A stretch of 64,000 nt of DNA from Burkholderia diffusa (GCF_902499115.1 NZ_CABVPN010000004.1:1-64000), one strand, 5' to 3'; counted from the stretch's first letter, positions 26,997-36,875 are shown. Program-made: numbers and translations. The notes: generated by a model from the letters alone, not told the origin.

Positions 26997-28508
26997 ATGC
27001 AATTCAACGACATTCTTGCTGCGCTCGACATCGATCTCGCCCAGTGGAAAGGCAATGCGCTGACCGCGCGTTCGCCGCTCGACGGCGCGACGCTCGCGAC
27101 GCTGGCGGTTGACTCGCCCGCCGACGCCGAGCGCAAGATCGACGCCGCGCACGACGCATTCCTCAAGTGGCGCACGGTGCCGGCGCCGGTGCGCGGCGAG
27201 CTCGTGCGCGTGTTCGGCAACGTGCTGCGCAAGCACAAGGCCGAACTCGGCCGCCTCGTCACGCTCGAAGCCGGCAAGATCACGTCGGAAGGGCTCGGCG
27301 AAGTTCAGGAAATGATCGACATCTGCGACTTCGCGGTCGGCCTGTCGCGCCAGCTTTACGGCCTGACGATCGCGTCCGAGCGCCCGGGTCACCGGATGAT
27401 GGAGACGTGGCACCCGATCGGCGTGTGCGGCGTGATCTCGGCGTTCAACTTCCCGGTCGCGGTGTGGGCCTGGAATGCGGCGCTCGCGTTCGTGTGCGGC
27501 GATTCGGTCGTGTGGAAGCCGTCGGAGAAGACGCCGCTCACCGCGATTGCGTGCCACGTGCTGCTCGAGAAGGCGATCCGCGAATTCGAGAAGACCCACC
27601 CGGGCGTCGCGCCGAAGGGCCTGAGCCAGCTGGTGCTCGGCATGCGCGATGTCGGCGAGGTGCTGACGTCGTCGAAGAAGGTGCCGGTCGTCAGCGCGAC
27701 GGGCAGTGTGCGGATGGGCCAGGAAGTCGCGAAGGTGCTGAGCCAGCGTCTCGCACGCGGCATCCTCGAGCTCGGCGGCAACAACGGGATGATCGTCGCG
27801 CCGAGCGCCGACCTCGACCTCGTGGTGCGCGCCGTCACGTTCGCGGCGGTCGGCACGGCCGGCCAGCGCTGCACGACGCTGCGCCGCCTGATCGTGCATC
27901 GCAGCGTCGTCGACCAGCTGCTGCCGCGCATCGAGAAGGCCTATGCGTCGGTGAAGGTCGGCAGCCCGCTCGAGGAAGGCACGCTCGTCGGCCCGCTGGT
28001 CGACCGTGCGTCGTTCGACGCGATGCAGAAGGCGCTGGCCGACGCACGCGAGCAGGGCGGCGAAGTGAAGGGCGGTGAGCGCGTCGATGTCGGTCACGCG
28101 GATGCGTACTACGTGCGTCCGGCCATCGTGCGGATGCCGAAGCAATCGGCGGTGGTCGAGCGCGAGACGTTCGCGCCGATTCTCTACGTGATGGTCTACG
28201 ACAACTTCGAGGACGCGATCGACGTGCACAACGCGGTGCCGCAGGGCCTGTCGTCGGCGATCTTCACGAACGACATGCGCGAGGCCGAGCAGTTCATGTC
28301 GTCGGCGGGCAGCGATTGCGGGATCGTCAACGTGAACATCGGCACGAGCGGCGCGGAGATCGGCGGCGCGTTCGGCGGCGAGAAGGAAACGGGCGGCGGC
28401 CGCGAGTCGGGTTCGGATGCGTGGAAGGCATACATGCGCCGTGCGACGAACACGATCAACTACAGCCGTCAGCTGCCGTTGGCGCAGGGCGTGAAGTTCG
28501 ACGTCTGA
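26997..28508 (+). CDS. amaB: Aldehyde dehydrogenase family 7, probable piperideine-6-carboxylate dehydrogenase
   Basis: A 503-residue NAD(P)-dependent dehydrogenase. ALDH7-type features include FNFPVAVWAWNAALAFVCGD and VWKPSEKTPL (cofactor site), LELGGNNGMIV (general-base Glu) and GTAGQRCTTLRRL (nucleophile Cys292). ALDH7/AmaB enzymes oxidise 2-aminoadipate semialdehyde, which forms from piperideine-6-carboxylate, to 2-aminoadipate. The ATG at 26997 follows GAAGAGGAAG and begins at the family N-terminus. It is divergent from the permease/amaA operon and ends in a terminator, so it forms its own unit. Family assignment is strong; the pathway is supported by context. Confidence 0.87.
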   Translation: MQFNDILAALDIDLAQWKGNALTARSPLDGATLATLAVDSPADAERKIDAAHDAFLKWRTVPAPVRGELVRVFGNVLRKHKAELGRLVTLEAGKITSEGLGEVQEMIDICDFAVGLSRQLYGLTIASERPGHRMMETWHPIGVCGVISAFNFPVAVWAWNAALAFVCGDSVVWKPSEKTPLTAIACHVLLEKAIREFEKTHPGVAPKGLSQLVLGMRDVGEVLTSSKKVPVVSATGSVRMGQEVAKVLSQRLARGILELGGNNGMIVAPSADLDLVVRAVTFAAVGTAGQRCTTLRRLIVHRSVVDQLLPRIEKAYASVKVGSPLEEGTLVGPLVDRASFDAMQKALADAREQGGEVKGGERVDVGHADAYYVRPAIVRMPKQSAVVERETFAPILYVMVYDNFEDAIDVHNAVPQGLSSAIFTNDMREAEQFMSSAGSDCGIVNVNIGTSGAEIGGAFGGEKETGGGRESGSDAWKAYMRRATNTINYSRQLPLAQGVKFDV

Positions 28509-28543
28509 CGGAGGGGCCCGCAAGGGCGCGTCGACGTTCGAAT

Positions 28544-28590
28544 GACAAGGGCCGGTTGCCGCGAAGGCGGTAACCGGCCCTTGTCGTTTT
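28544..28590 (+). terminator. Intrinsic terminator after amaB
   Basis: GACAAGGGCCGGTT (28544-28557) pairs with AACCGGCCCTTGTC (28572-28585), with a G-T wobble and two more pairs inside, an eight-base loop and a short TTTT run. The long near-perfect stem can also end the convergent channel gene. Confidence 0.85.
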
Positions 28591-28640
28591 CGGCGATGCG
28601 TGCGCGGCGATGCCCGATCTGCGCCCGCCCGATCATGTAT

Positions 28641-31100
28641 TCATTTGTGAGTTGCGGATCCGTCGATTGCCGGCATGTTCTGCACGACCAGCATCTGCGG
28701 CGTCGACAGCGTGATCTGCGACGCCCGCAACTGCTTCAGGATCTCGAACAGCAGGTCGCTCTTTGTCGCGCTCGCGATCCGCGGGCTCGCCACGTAGCCC
28801 GTGACGCTCAGCGTGATCCCGTCGGGCGCCAGCTGGCTGAACGTGACCGACGGCGCCGGCTTGTCGAGAATCGCCGGATGCTCGCGATACGCGTCGAGCA
28901 GCAGGTCGCGCACCTGCTCGGGGTCGGTGTTCAGCGGGAACGTGAGCATCAGCGTCGCGACGCCCTGCGTGCTGTTGCCCATCGTCACGTTGCGCACGTT
29001 CTGCGAGATCAGTTGCGAGTTCGGCACGATCACGGTCGAGCGGTCGCTGAGCTGGATCTCGGTCGCGCGCACGTTGATGCGGCGGATGTCGCCTTCGACG
29101 CCCGCGATGCTGACCATGTCGCCCACCTTCACCGGCCGCTCGGTCAGCAGGATCAGCCCCGACACGAAGTTCTTCACGATCTCCTGCAGGCCGAAACCGA
29201 TACCGACCGACAGCGCGCTGACGATCCACGCAAGGTTGCTCCATCTGACGCCGAGCAGCCCGAGCGCCATCAGCACGAGCAGCACGTAGCCGACGTTGGT
29301 GAACAGCGTGATCAGCGACACGCGCATTCCCGCATCCATGCCGAGTGCCGGCATGAACTCGCTGTCGAGCCAGCGGCGCACCGAGCGCAGCAGGTAGAAG
29401 CCGATCGCGAACCCGATCACCGCGTTCATGATCCGGTCGGGCATGATGTTCAGGCTCTGCAGCCGCTGGCCGCCGATCATCGCGACCGCGCTGTCGAGGA
29501 GGTCGCTCGGCGTCGTGCCGAAACCGCCCGTCAGCAACGCGATCGCCGCGACCAGCATCAGCAGGCTCGTGCCGAGGCCGGACACGACGGTATGGGCCTG
29601 GTCGAGATGACGGTCGTCGAGCGCGAACAGGTGCTTGATCTGCCTGCCGGTCGACAGGTTCGCGGAGAACAGGCTTTCGCTCGCGTCGCGCGTCAGCTGC
29701 GTCATGATGTAGACGCTGCACAGCACGATCTCGAACCACACAAGCTCGTAGGTGATGAAGCGTGCGACCGTGATGTAGCCGATCAGCAGCGCGCCGAGCG
29801 ACACGACGATCGCCAGCGTGACGCCCGCATGGATCAGCCCCGCGAGCGTCGAGCGATCCTCGGGCGCCTCGCCGGATGCCGCAAGCGCGCTGCGTACGCG
29901 ATTCGCGCGCAGGATCGACGCGCCGACGGTCAGCGCGACGACGAGCGAGACGATGCCGCGGCCGAACAGCGTGACGGACAGGCTGGTATCGACGATCCGG
30001 TTGATCGATTCGAGCGTGCCAGACATCAGCAGCAGCGCGGCCAGCACGCCGGGGAACGGCTTCATCGCGAGCGCGACGGGATCGGCGAGCGCGGGCAGCC
30101 GCCACGACGGATGCTTCGTGCAGAGCAACGCGCGGCCGAGGCCGGCGATCAGCGCGCAGGTCACGGCGAGCTTCGCGAACTGGTCCCACAGATCGGTCAT
30201 CGACGACGTGAGCTCGGAGTGGCGGGCGAGCGCGAGATAGAGGATCTGGACGGCGACCGCGGTCGCGAGCAGCGTCGAGAACGCCGTGGCCAGCGCCAGC
30301 GCACTGCGGCGCAGCCGGGTGGGCGGCAGGCGGTTCAGGCAGAACCACGCGAGCCCGCGTTCGACGATGCGGCGGCCGCCGAGCCAGACCGCGAGCGCTG
30401 CGATCATCAGCACCGTGGTGAGCGCGCGCTGGCCGGGTGTCCAGGACGAGCGCAGCATGTCGCGCAGTTCGTCGTTGAAATCGTCGAGCCGCTGCACGTC
30501 GTCCGGCGACAGATGGAACAGCGGCAGCCAGAACTGCGCGCCGAAGATGCTGCCGGAACGGAACGCGAGCTGGTTCTTCAGCAGGCTGCGGTGCAGCTTC
30601 GAGAACTGGTCGTTCAGGTTCGCGAGGTTGGTCTTCTGGTCGGCGGCCTGCTTCAGCGCCGCGTCGATCTGCGCCTTGCGCGCGTTCAGCGTCGCCCGCT
30701 GCTGTGCGACGGCGGGTGTTTCGGGCGATGCGCCCGGGGCCGGCGGCGGGCCGAGCACGTCGAGCTGAGCCTGGACCTGCGTGCGCTGCGGCGCGAGCTG
30801 GCTCTGCAGCTTGTCGACGTCGGCGCTCAGTTCCTGGGTCGCGTCACCGAGCTCGTCGAGCTCCTTGCTGTTGGTCGCGTTCGACGTCTGCTGCTTGATG
30901 CGGTCCTGTTGCACCTGCATCTGCTTGAGTTGCGCAACGGCGTCGCTGAGCGAAATCGTCGGCACGGGGACGCCGACGCCGCTCGCGCCCGGTGCGGACG
31001 CGGCCGTCGGAAATGCCGACGCGGTCGCGATCGCCGCGAACTGCAGCAGTGCGAACAGCGCGATTCGGCGTGCGTACGTGGATAGTCGTTGTATGGACAT
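28641..31100 (-). CDS. Large mechanosensitive channel, MscS family (DUF3772-type)
   Basis: An 819-residue membrane protein. A signal peptide (RIALFALLQFAAIATASAF, residues 12-30) is followed by a periplasmic alpha-helical region rich in Gln, Lys and Asp (about residues 45-200, coiled-coil-like). About ten hydrophobic helices come next. The C-terminal MscS core has NLAWIVSALSVGIGFGLQEI, the pore helix, then VKNFVSGLILLTERPVKVGD. This is a KefA/MscM-like channel that releases solutes on hypo-osmotic shock. The ATG at 31100 was chosen because it starts a perfect signal peptide; the upstream frame lacks coding character. Confidence 0.9.
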   Translation of the reverse strand: MSIQRLSTYARRIALFALLQFAAIATASAFPTAASAPGASGVGVPVPTISLSDAVAQLKQMQVQQDRIKQQTSNATNSKELDELGDATQELSADVDKLQSQLAPQRTQVQAQLDVLGPPPAPGASPETPAVAQQRATLNARKAQIDAALKQAADQKTNLANLNDQFSKLHRSLLKNQLAFRSGSIFGAQFWLPLFHLSPDDVQRLDDFNDELRDMLRSSWTPGQRALTTVLMIAALAVWLGGRRIVERGLAWFCLNRLPPTRLRRSALALATAFSTLLATAVAVQILYLALARHSELTSSMTDLWDQFAKLAVTCALIAGLGRALLCTKHPSWRLPALADPVALAMKPFPGVLAALLLMSGTLESINRIVDTSLSVTLFGRGIVSLVVALTVGASILRANRVRSALAASGEAPEDRSTLAGLIHAGVTLAIVVSLGALLIGYITVARFITYELVWFEIVLCSVYIMTQLTRDASESLFSANLSTGRQIKHLFALDDRHLDQAHTVVSGLGTSLLMLVAAIALLTGGFGTTPSDLLDSAVAMIGGQRLQSLNIMPDRIMNAVIGFAIGFYLLRSVRRWLDSEFMPALGMDAGMRVSLITLFTNVGYVLLVLMALGLLGVRWSNLAWIVSALSVGIGFGLQEIVKNFVSGLILLTERPVKVGDMVSIAGVEGDIRRINVRATEIQLSDRSTVIVPNSQLISQNVRNVTMGNSTQGVATLMLTFPLNTDPEQVRDLLLDAYREHPAILDKPAPSVTFSQLAPDGITLSVTGYVASPRIASATKSDLLFEILKQLRASQITLSTPQMLVVQNMPAIDGSATHK

Positions 31101-31519
31101 GGAATGCTTACGTTTTGCCGACAATGCCGGGTGCCGCAAGGCGCCCGGAAGCCGGGAGTTGGCCCGGTAGCATGTTACCGGGGCATGGCGGCCGCGGCGC
31201 TGCCGATCGTGCGCCTTGCCTTTCGCGTACAGCGGTGCCCGCACGGGCATGCGATTGCCGCGCGGGCCCTTGCCGGCGGGGCCGTGACGGTCGCATTCGC
31301 AGTCCGGCAGCGCAACGTCGTGACGCCGGCGAACCTTACAGATCCGACAGAACGTTACGCAATTTACACAATAGCCGGCGCGAAAGTGGGGTGTCCGAAC
31401 CGGTTGGCCATGCAACGCGGCCCGAGCGGCGTGCCGGTACAATGCAGCGAATCGCCCGACGGCGGCCCGCTGGCCGCCGGACAACAAAACACACGACACG
31501 ATCAGGAGACACGACCAAG

Positions 31520-32938
31520 ATGGTCTCAACGGACAGCTTTCCACAGGCAGCCGCCTCGTCCTCTTCCATCGACGCCGGCTCGATTTCGGCCCGCCTCGAT
31601 CGCCTGCCGCCGACCCGCAGCGTCTGGAAGCTCGTCGTGCTGCTGAGCCTCGGCTTCTTCTTCGAACTCTACGATCTGCTGTACAGCGGCTATGTCGCGC
31701 CGGGCCTCGTGAAAAGCGGGATTCTGTCCGCGACGACGCACGGCCTGTTCGGCACCACGGGCGTCGCGAGCTTCATCGCCGCGCTGTTCTCCGGCCTTTT
31801 CATCGGCACGATCGCATGCGGCTTCCTCGCGGATCGCTTCGGCCGCCGCGCGATCTTCACGTGGTCGCTGCTGTGGTACACCGCCGCCAACGTCGTGATG
31901 GCGTTCCAGGATACGGCAGGCGGATTGAACTTCTGGCGCTTCGTCGTCGGTCTCGGCCTCGGCGTCGAGATGGTGACGATCGGCACGTACATCTCCGAAC
32001 TCGTGCCGAAGCAGATCCGTGGCCGCGCGTTCGCGTGCGAGCAGGCGGTCGGGTTCGTCGCGGTGCCGGTGGTCGCATTCCTCGCGTACCTGCTCGTGCC
32101 GCACGCACCGCTCGGCCTCGACGGCTGGCGCTGGGTCGTGCTGATTGGCGCGCACGGCGCGCTGTTCGTGTGGTGGATTCGCCGCGAGCTACCGGAGAGC
32201 CCGCGCTGGCTCGCGCAGCAGGGTCGCGTCGACGAAGCCGATCGCATCATGCGCGCGCTCGAGGCGAAGGTCGAAGCCGAATACGGCCGGCCGCTGCCGC
32301 CGCCCGCGCCGGCCGAGCCGGTGCCGCCGCGCGGCAGCTTCCGCGACATGTGGGTGCCGCCGTATCGCAGCCGCACGATCATGATGACGATCTTCAACGT
32401 GTTTCAGACGGTCGGCTTCTACGGCTTCGCGAACTGGGTGCCGACGCTGCTGATCAAGCAGGGCATCACGATCACGTCGAGCCTCATGTATTCGAGCGTG
32501 ATCGCCCTCGCCGCACCGCTCGGCCCGCTGATCGGCCTCGTGATCGCCGACCGCTTCGAGCGCAAGTCGGTGATCGTTGCGATGGCGGCGGCGATCGTCG
32601 TCTGCGGGCTGCTGTTCAGCCAGACGACGGTGGGCGCGTTCCTGATCGTGCTCGGCATCGGCCTCACGCTCGCGAGCAACATCATGTCGTACAGCTTCCA
32701 CGCCTATCAGGCCGAGCTGTTCCCGACGTCGATCCGCGCGCGCGCGGTGGGCTTCGTCTACTCATGGAGCCGCTTCTCGGCGATCTTCTCGTCGTTCGTG
32801 ATCGCGGCCGTGCTGAAGGGCTTCGGCACGTTCGGCGTGTTCGCGTTCATTGCCGGCGCGATGGTGATCGTGATGGCCGCGATCGGATTCATGGGGCCGC
32901 GTACCAAAGGCATCGCGCTCGAAGCCATTTCGAAGTAG
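31520..32938 (+). CDS. MFS transporter, sugar/organic-acid symporter type
   Basis: A 472-residue inner-membrane carrier. FFFELYDLLYSGYVAPGLV in TM1 and GFLADRFGRRAIFTWSLLWY (motif A) are typical of the AAHS/SP branches, and ELPESPRWLAQQGRVDEADR after TM6 is the sugar-porter-like PESPR motif. LFPTSIRARAVGFVYSWSR follows in the second half. Substrate unknown. AGGAG lies 11 bases before the ATG at 31520. It is divergent from the channel gene. Two tandem hairpins follow it. Confidence 0.88.
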   Translation: MVSTDSFPQAAASSSSIDAGSISARLDRLPPTRSVWKLVVLLSLGFFFELYDLLYSGYVAPGLVKSGILSATTHGLFGTTGVASFIAALFSGLFIGTIACGFLADRFGRRAIFTWSLLWYTAANVVMAFQDTAGGLNFWRFVVGLGLGVEMVTIGTYISELVPKQIRGRAFACEQAVGFVAVPVVAFLAYLLVPHAPLGLDGWRWVVLIGAHGALFVWWIRRELPESPRWLAQQGRVDEADRIMRALEAKVEAEYGRPLPPPAPAEPVPPRGSFRDMWVPPYRSRTIMMTIFNVFQTVGFYGFANWVPTLLIKQGITITSSLMYSSVIALAAPLGPLIGLVIADRFERKSVIVAMAAAIVVCGLLFSQTTVGAFLIVLGIGLTLASNIMSYSFHAYQAELFPTSIRARAVGFVYSWSRFSAIFSSFVIAAVLKGFGTFGVFAFIAGAMVIVMAAIGFMGPRTKGIALEAISK

Positions 32939-32950
32939 GCGCGGGTTGCG

Positions 32951-33008
32951 CACGCACGTGCCGCATGCGGCACGCGCGTGAATTTCCGGCGCTTCGAGTT
33001 GCCGGAAA
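32951..33008. repeat. Two tandem hairpins downstream of the MFS gene
   Basis: CGTGCCGCATGCGGCACG (32957-32974) is a perfect palindrome, extended by CACGC/GCGTG at its edges with one mismatch. A second dyad, TTTCCGGC / GCCGGAAA, covers 32983-33008. Neither has a T run. They probably stabilise or end the MFS transcript. The rest of the 378-base gap to the L,D-transpeptidase gene shows nothing recognisable. Confidence 0.55.
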
Positions 33009-33316
33009 CGCCCAGCGAAGCAACCTGCCATGCAGCGGCGAAGCAAGCGGCAACGAGTTGAAACAAAGCGTGACGAAGCGCAAAACCGCCACGAAACCGG
33101 GGGTTCGGCCCTGCCGATTCGTGTCCGAGCGGGTAGAATGAAAGACCTGACGACTCATTAGCCGCCATTGGACCGAACGCGTTGTACTGCGAACGACTCC
33201 ACCGGGAAGAGGCGTCGGCGCCGGGCGCACGCGTGCCCCCGGCTTGTCGATGGCTCGCGCGGGAGATGCGCCGTTTGCAACGTGCGGCGGCCGGATCGGC
33301 CGATGGCTTCGATCGC

Positions 33317-34501
33317 ATGATGCTCTCCGACCTGACGCGGCGGTTGTCCAGGCCGCGTTGCCGTACCCTGGCGGTCGCCACGTATGTGTGGCTTGCAGCC
33401 GCTCTCCCGATCTCCGTTCTCGTCGCGCGGCCAGCCTTCGCTGCGTCCGACGTGCCGTCGGCCACTGCTACGTTTTCCTCATCATCTGCTTCGGCCGCGC
33501 ATCCGGCTTCGCCAGCGCATGTGTCGTCGGAGGCTGGGCCCGCGTCTGCGGCGTCCGCCGTGCATCATGCGTTACCCGCCAGCGGGGCATCGCCGGCATC
33601 CGCTGCGTCCGCGGCCTCTCCCGCTTCCGCGGCATCGGCAGCATCCGGCACACCGGCAAGCGGAGCCGAAGCACCCGCACCGACGCCGCCGCGCCGGCAC
33701 CCGCCGCTGTCGGCCGAGGAGGCGAAGAACGCAACCGCGCGTGCGATCGACATGCGCAAGCGCTTCACGCAGGAAGTCAAGCGACGCCTGAACGTGCCCG
33801 CGAGCGAGCAGCGCGCGTATGGCGATCGCCTTCAGAACGCGCTCGCCGATGCGGATCTCGGCGACCTGGCCGGCGAATACGTTGCGCTCGTCGACCGTGC
33901 ACCGAACGTGCAGGCGCTGTTCATCTACTTCCGCGCGACGCCGTCCGATGCGTGGCTGTTGATCGGCGCGTCGCCGGTCGCCACCGGCTGGCCCGGCCAA
34001 TACGATCACTTCCTGACGCCGCTCGGCGTGTTCCACCATTCACCCGACAACATGGACTTCCGCGCGGAAGGCACGACGAACGACAACGGCATTCGCGGCT
34101 ACGGCATGCGCGACATGCGCATCTACGACTTCGGCTGGGTGGACGGCGAGCGGGGCTGGGGCAAGGGCGGCAAGTCGCCGATGCGCTTCCAGATGCACGC
34201 GACCGACCCCGATCGCCTCGAGCCGCTGCTCGGCATCCGGCACTCGAAAGGCTGTGTGCGCATTCCTGCTTCGCTGAACACGTTCCTGGACCGGCACGGC
34301 ATTCTCGACGACGACTATCAGGCGCGCGTCGATGCTGGCAAGTCGTTGTGGGTGCTGCGCCGCGATCGCGACATCACGCCGATCGCCGGCCGCTATCTGG
34401 TCGTGATCGACAGCGCGCGCAAGACGCGTCCGGCATGGTCGCCGGCGCCGGGACGCAACGCTTGGTCGAAGCTGCCGAAGAGCGGCGACACGGCGGACTG
34501 A
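33317..34501 (+). CDS. L,D-transpeptidase (YkuD domain), exported
   Basis: A 394-residue periplasmic enzyme that cross-links peptidoglycan stems through 3-3 bonds or attaches proteins. A signal-anchor (TLAVATYVWLAAALPISVLV, after a basic start) is followed by an Ala/Ser/Pro-rich low-complexity linker (about residues 45-120). The YkuD domain ends with HSKGCVRIP, which holds the conserved His, Ser and catalytic Cys313. The ATG at 33317 (or 33320) was chosen because it opens the signal sequence. It is convergent with the class A PBP gene, so two cell-wall cross-linking enzymes sit tail to tail. Confidence 0.88.
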   Translation: MMLSDLTRRLSRPRCRTLAVATYVWLAAALPISVLVARPAFAASDVPSATATFSSSSASAAHPASPAHVSSEAGPASAASAVHHALPASGASPASAASAASPASAASAASGTPASGAEAPAPTPPRRHPPLSAEEAKNATARAIDMRKRFTQEVKRRLNVPASEQRAYGDRLQNALADADLGDLAGEYVALVDRAPNVQALFIYFRATPSDAWLLIGASPVATGWPGQYDHFLTPLGVFHHSPDNMDFRAEGTTNDNGIRGYGMRDMRIYDFGWVDGERGWGKGGKSPMRFQMHATDPDRLEPLLGIRHSKGCVRIPASLNTFLDRHGILDDDYQARVDAGKSLWVLRRDRDITPIAGRYLVVIDSARKTRPAWSPAPGRNAWSKLPKSGDTAD

Positions 34502-34579
34502 CGACGGCCGCTCCGACGAAGGTGGTGCATGCCGGGATCGCTTCGTCCGGGAGGACGAGGCGTCGTTGCCGAGCAGTGC

Positions 34580-36778
34580 TCAGCGGAAGATTTTCAGCCA
34601 GTCGAACAGGCCGGGATGCGGACGCCGCCTCGGTGCGGGCGCCGGTGCACTGCGCGGACGGAAGTCTGGCGAAAACTGCGCGTGCGGATCGATCGCGCGC
34701 GCACGCAGCGCCGCATCGTAGAACGAGCCGACGATCGGCAGCGCGCTGTGCGCGCCCGCGCCCCAGTAGTCGCTGCGCAGCGTCACGCTGCCGTCGTCGA
34801 AGCCGACCCATGCACCAGCCACCAGTTGCGGATGCATCAGGATGAACCAGCCGTCCGTGTTGTCCTGCGTCGTGCCGGTCTTGCCCGCGACGTCGACGCG
34901 AATCCCGTAGCGCGAGCGGATGTCGGCACCGGTCCCGTAATCGACGACGCCGCGCATCACGTCGACCAGCGTCTGTGCCGCGGCCACCGGCAGCGCGCGT
35001 TCGGGCGGCGCGCTGCCGAACGCGGCGAGCACCTTGCCGTCGCGGTCCTCGATGCGCGTGATCATCTGCGGTGCGACGTACACGCCACGGTTCGCGATCG
35101 TCCCGTACGCGGACACCATTTCCTTCAGCGTGACGGGGCTCGTGCCGAGCGCGAGCGACGGCACCGCGTCGAGCGCGCTGTCGCGCACGCCCATCGCGCG
35201 CGCGAGCTGCGCGACCCTGGCCGCGCCTTCGCGCTGCATCACCTGCGCGGTGATGCGATTGCGCGACAGCGCAAGCGCGTCGCGCAGCGTCATCGGTGCG
35301 TCGGTCGGCGGCTCGGCATCGGTCGGATGCCACACCGCGTGCGCGCCGATCGGGATTGCGACGGGGCGATCGACGAACGTATCGCCGGGCTGCATGCCGT
35401 CCGCGAACGCGGCGCCATAGACGAACGGTTTGAACGTCGAGCCCGGCTGGCGCCGCGCCTGCACGACGTGATCGAACGGCTCGCTGCCGAAATCGGGGCT
35501 GCCGACCCACGCGCGAATCGCGCCGTTGCGCGGATCGATCGCGACGAAGCCCGCCTGCACCTGCGTCTTGCGCTCGCACAACGCGCGGATGAACGCGCGA
35601 TTCGCGCCGAGCTGCTTCAGCGCCGCCACATCGGCGAGCCCCGCATCACGCGCGGCGCGATAGTCGGGCGTCTGCCGGATGAAGCCGCGGAACAGGTCGT
35701 TGCGCAGCCCGCAGCCGGACGGGTTGTGCCACGCGCTGTCGGCGATCGCCTGCAGGCGATCGGTCTGCTGCGTCAGCGCTTGCGTCGCCATGGCCTGCAG
35801 CTGCGCATCGAGCGTCGTGCGCACGACGAGGCCGTCGGCGTAGAGATCGTAGTTGTTGCGGTCGGCCCATGCGATCAGCCACTTGCGCAGTTGCACCGCG
35901 AAGTGGGGCGCGGGGCCGGGTTGCGCGGTCTGCGGCTCGAAGTCGACGCGTAGCGGCCGGCGCTGCAACTGCGCGAGCTGCCGCTGCGACAGCATGCCCA
36001 TCGCCGCCATCCGGGCGAGCACGATGTTGCGGCGCTGTACCGCGCGCTCCGGGTTCAGCACCGGGTTGTAGTAGCTGTTGCCCTTCAGCATCCCGACGAG
36101 CGTCGCGCTTTCGACGATGTCGAGCTGGTCCGCCGACTTGCCGAAATAGGTGCGCGCGGCCATCTCGACGCCGTACGCGTTGTACAGGAACGGCACCGTG
36201 TTCAGGTAGGTCTCGAGAATTTCGTCCTTGCTGTACACCGTCTCGATCTTGAATGCCGTGATCAGCTCCTTCACCTTGCGCGTGAGCGTCGGCGCGCGGC
36301 CGACTTCGTCCGGATACAGGTTGCGCGCGAGCTGCTGCGTGATCGTCGAGCCGCCCTGGCGGCTGCCCGAGAACGTGTGCAGCCCGGCCGCGAGCGTGCG
36401 GCGCCAGTCGATGCCGTGATGCGCGTAGAAGCGGTGGTCCTCGGTCGCGATCAGCGCGTCGACCATGTGCGGCGAGATCTGCTTGAGCGGCACCCATTCG
36501 CGATTGACGGGCCGAAACTCGGCGATCAGCTGACCGTCGGCCGACAGCACGCGCGCAGGGCGGTCGATGCGTGCCTTGCGGATGTCGCCGATGCTCGGCG
36601 TGAACGGGACGAACGCGAGCAGGACCAGCAGGCCGAGCACCGGTATCGCGGCGAGCGTCAGGGCGACACCGCGGCGCGTCGGATGGCGCAGGCGATGCCA
36701 GGCGCCGGCGCCCAGCAAGCGGGCGCCGGTGCGGCAGCGAAGACACAGGTCTCGAAGAAACGGCACGAAGCGATTCAC
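34580..36778 (-). CDS. Class A penicillin-binding protein (PBP1-type bifunctional)
   Basis: A 732-residue bifunctional enzyme anchored by one N-terminal helix (ALTLAAIPVLGLLVLLAF). The GT51 glycosyltransferase domain has ATEDHRFYAHHGIDWRR and QGGSTITQQLARNLYPDE. The transpeptidase domain carries RQPGSTFKPFVYG (SxxK), LSRNRITA (SxN) and GKTGTTQDNTDGWF (KTG). It polymerises and cross-links peptidoglycan on the periplasmic face. The start is GTG at 36778. The length is on the short side for PBP1A and lacks its OB insert, so it resembles accessory PBP1 forms in Burkholderia. Confidence 0.92.
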   Translation of the reverse strand: MNRFVPFLRDLCLRCRTGARLLGAGAWHRLRHPTRRGVALTLAAIPVLGLLVLLAFVPFTPSIGDIRKARIDRPARVLSADGQLIAEFRPVNREWVPLKQISPHMVDALIATEDHRFYAHHGIDWRRTLAAGLHTFSGSRQGGSTITQQLARNLYPDEVGRAPTLTRKVKELITAFKIETVYSKDEILETYLNTVPFLYNAYGVEMAARTYFGKSADQLDIVESATLVGMLKGNSYYNPVLNPERAVQRRNIVLARMAAMGMLSQRQLAQLQRRPLRVDFEPQTAQPGPAPHFAVQLRKWLIAWADRNNYDLYADGLVVRTTLDAQLQAMATQALTQQTDRLQAIADSAWHNPSGCGLRNDLFRGFIRQTPDYRAARDAGLADVAALKQLGANRAFIRALCERKTQVQAGFVAIDPRNGAIRAWVGSPDFGSEPFDHVVQARRQPGSTFKPFVYGAAFADGMQPGDTFVDRPVAIPIGAHAVWHPTDAEPPTDAPMTLRDALALSRNRITAQVMQREGAARVAQLARAMGVRDSALDAVPSLALGTSPVTLKEMVSAYGTIANRGVYVAPQMITRIEDRDGKVLAAFGSAPPERALPVAAAQTLVDVMRGVVDYGTGADIRSRYGIRVDVAGKTGTTQDNTDGWFILMHPQLVAGAWVGFDDGSVTLRSDYWGAGAHSALPIVGSFYDAALRARAIDPHAQFSPDFRPRSAPAPAPRRRPHPGLFDWLKIFR

Positions 36779-36875
36779 GGCGGCAGGAGCGCGAGCGGAA
36801 AAGGCGCGATCCTAGCAAACCGCGAACCGTTGTCCGTGGCCAAACAGCCCGTTTTCTTGCAGGATTTACAGACGA

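Noticed and set aside
28542..31085. An open frame of 847 codons antisense to the mechanosensitive channel
   Set aside because: No motif; extreme Arg/Gln/Asp content typical of antisense translation.
33468..33780. Repeated GCATC/GCCTC-type units in the L,D-transpeptidase linker, considered as a CRISPR or tandem repeat
   Set aside because: The units are irregular in length and spacing and simply encode the Ala/Ser-rich linker.
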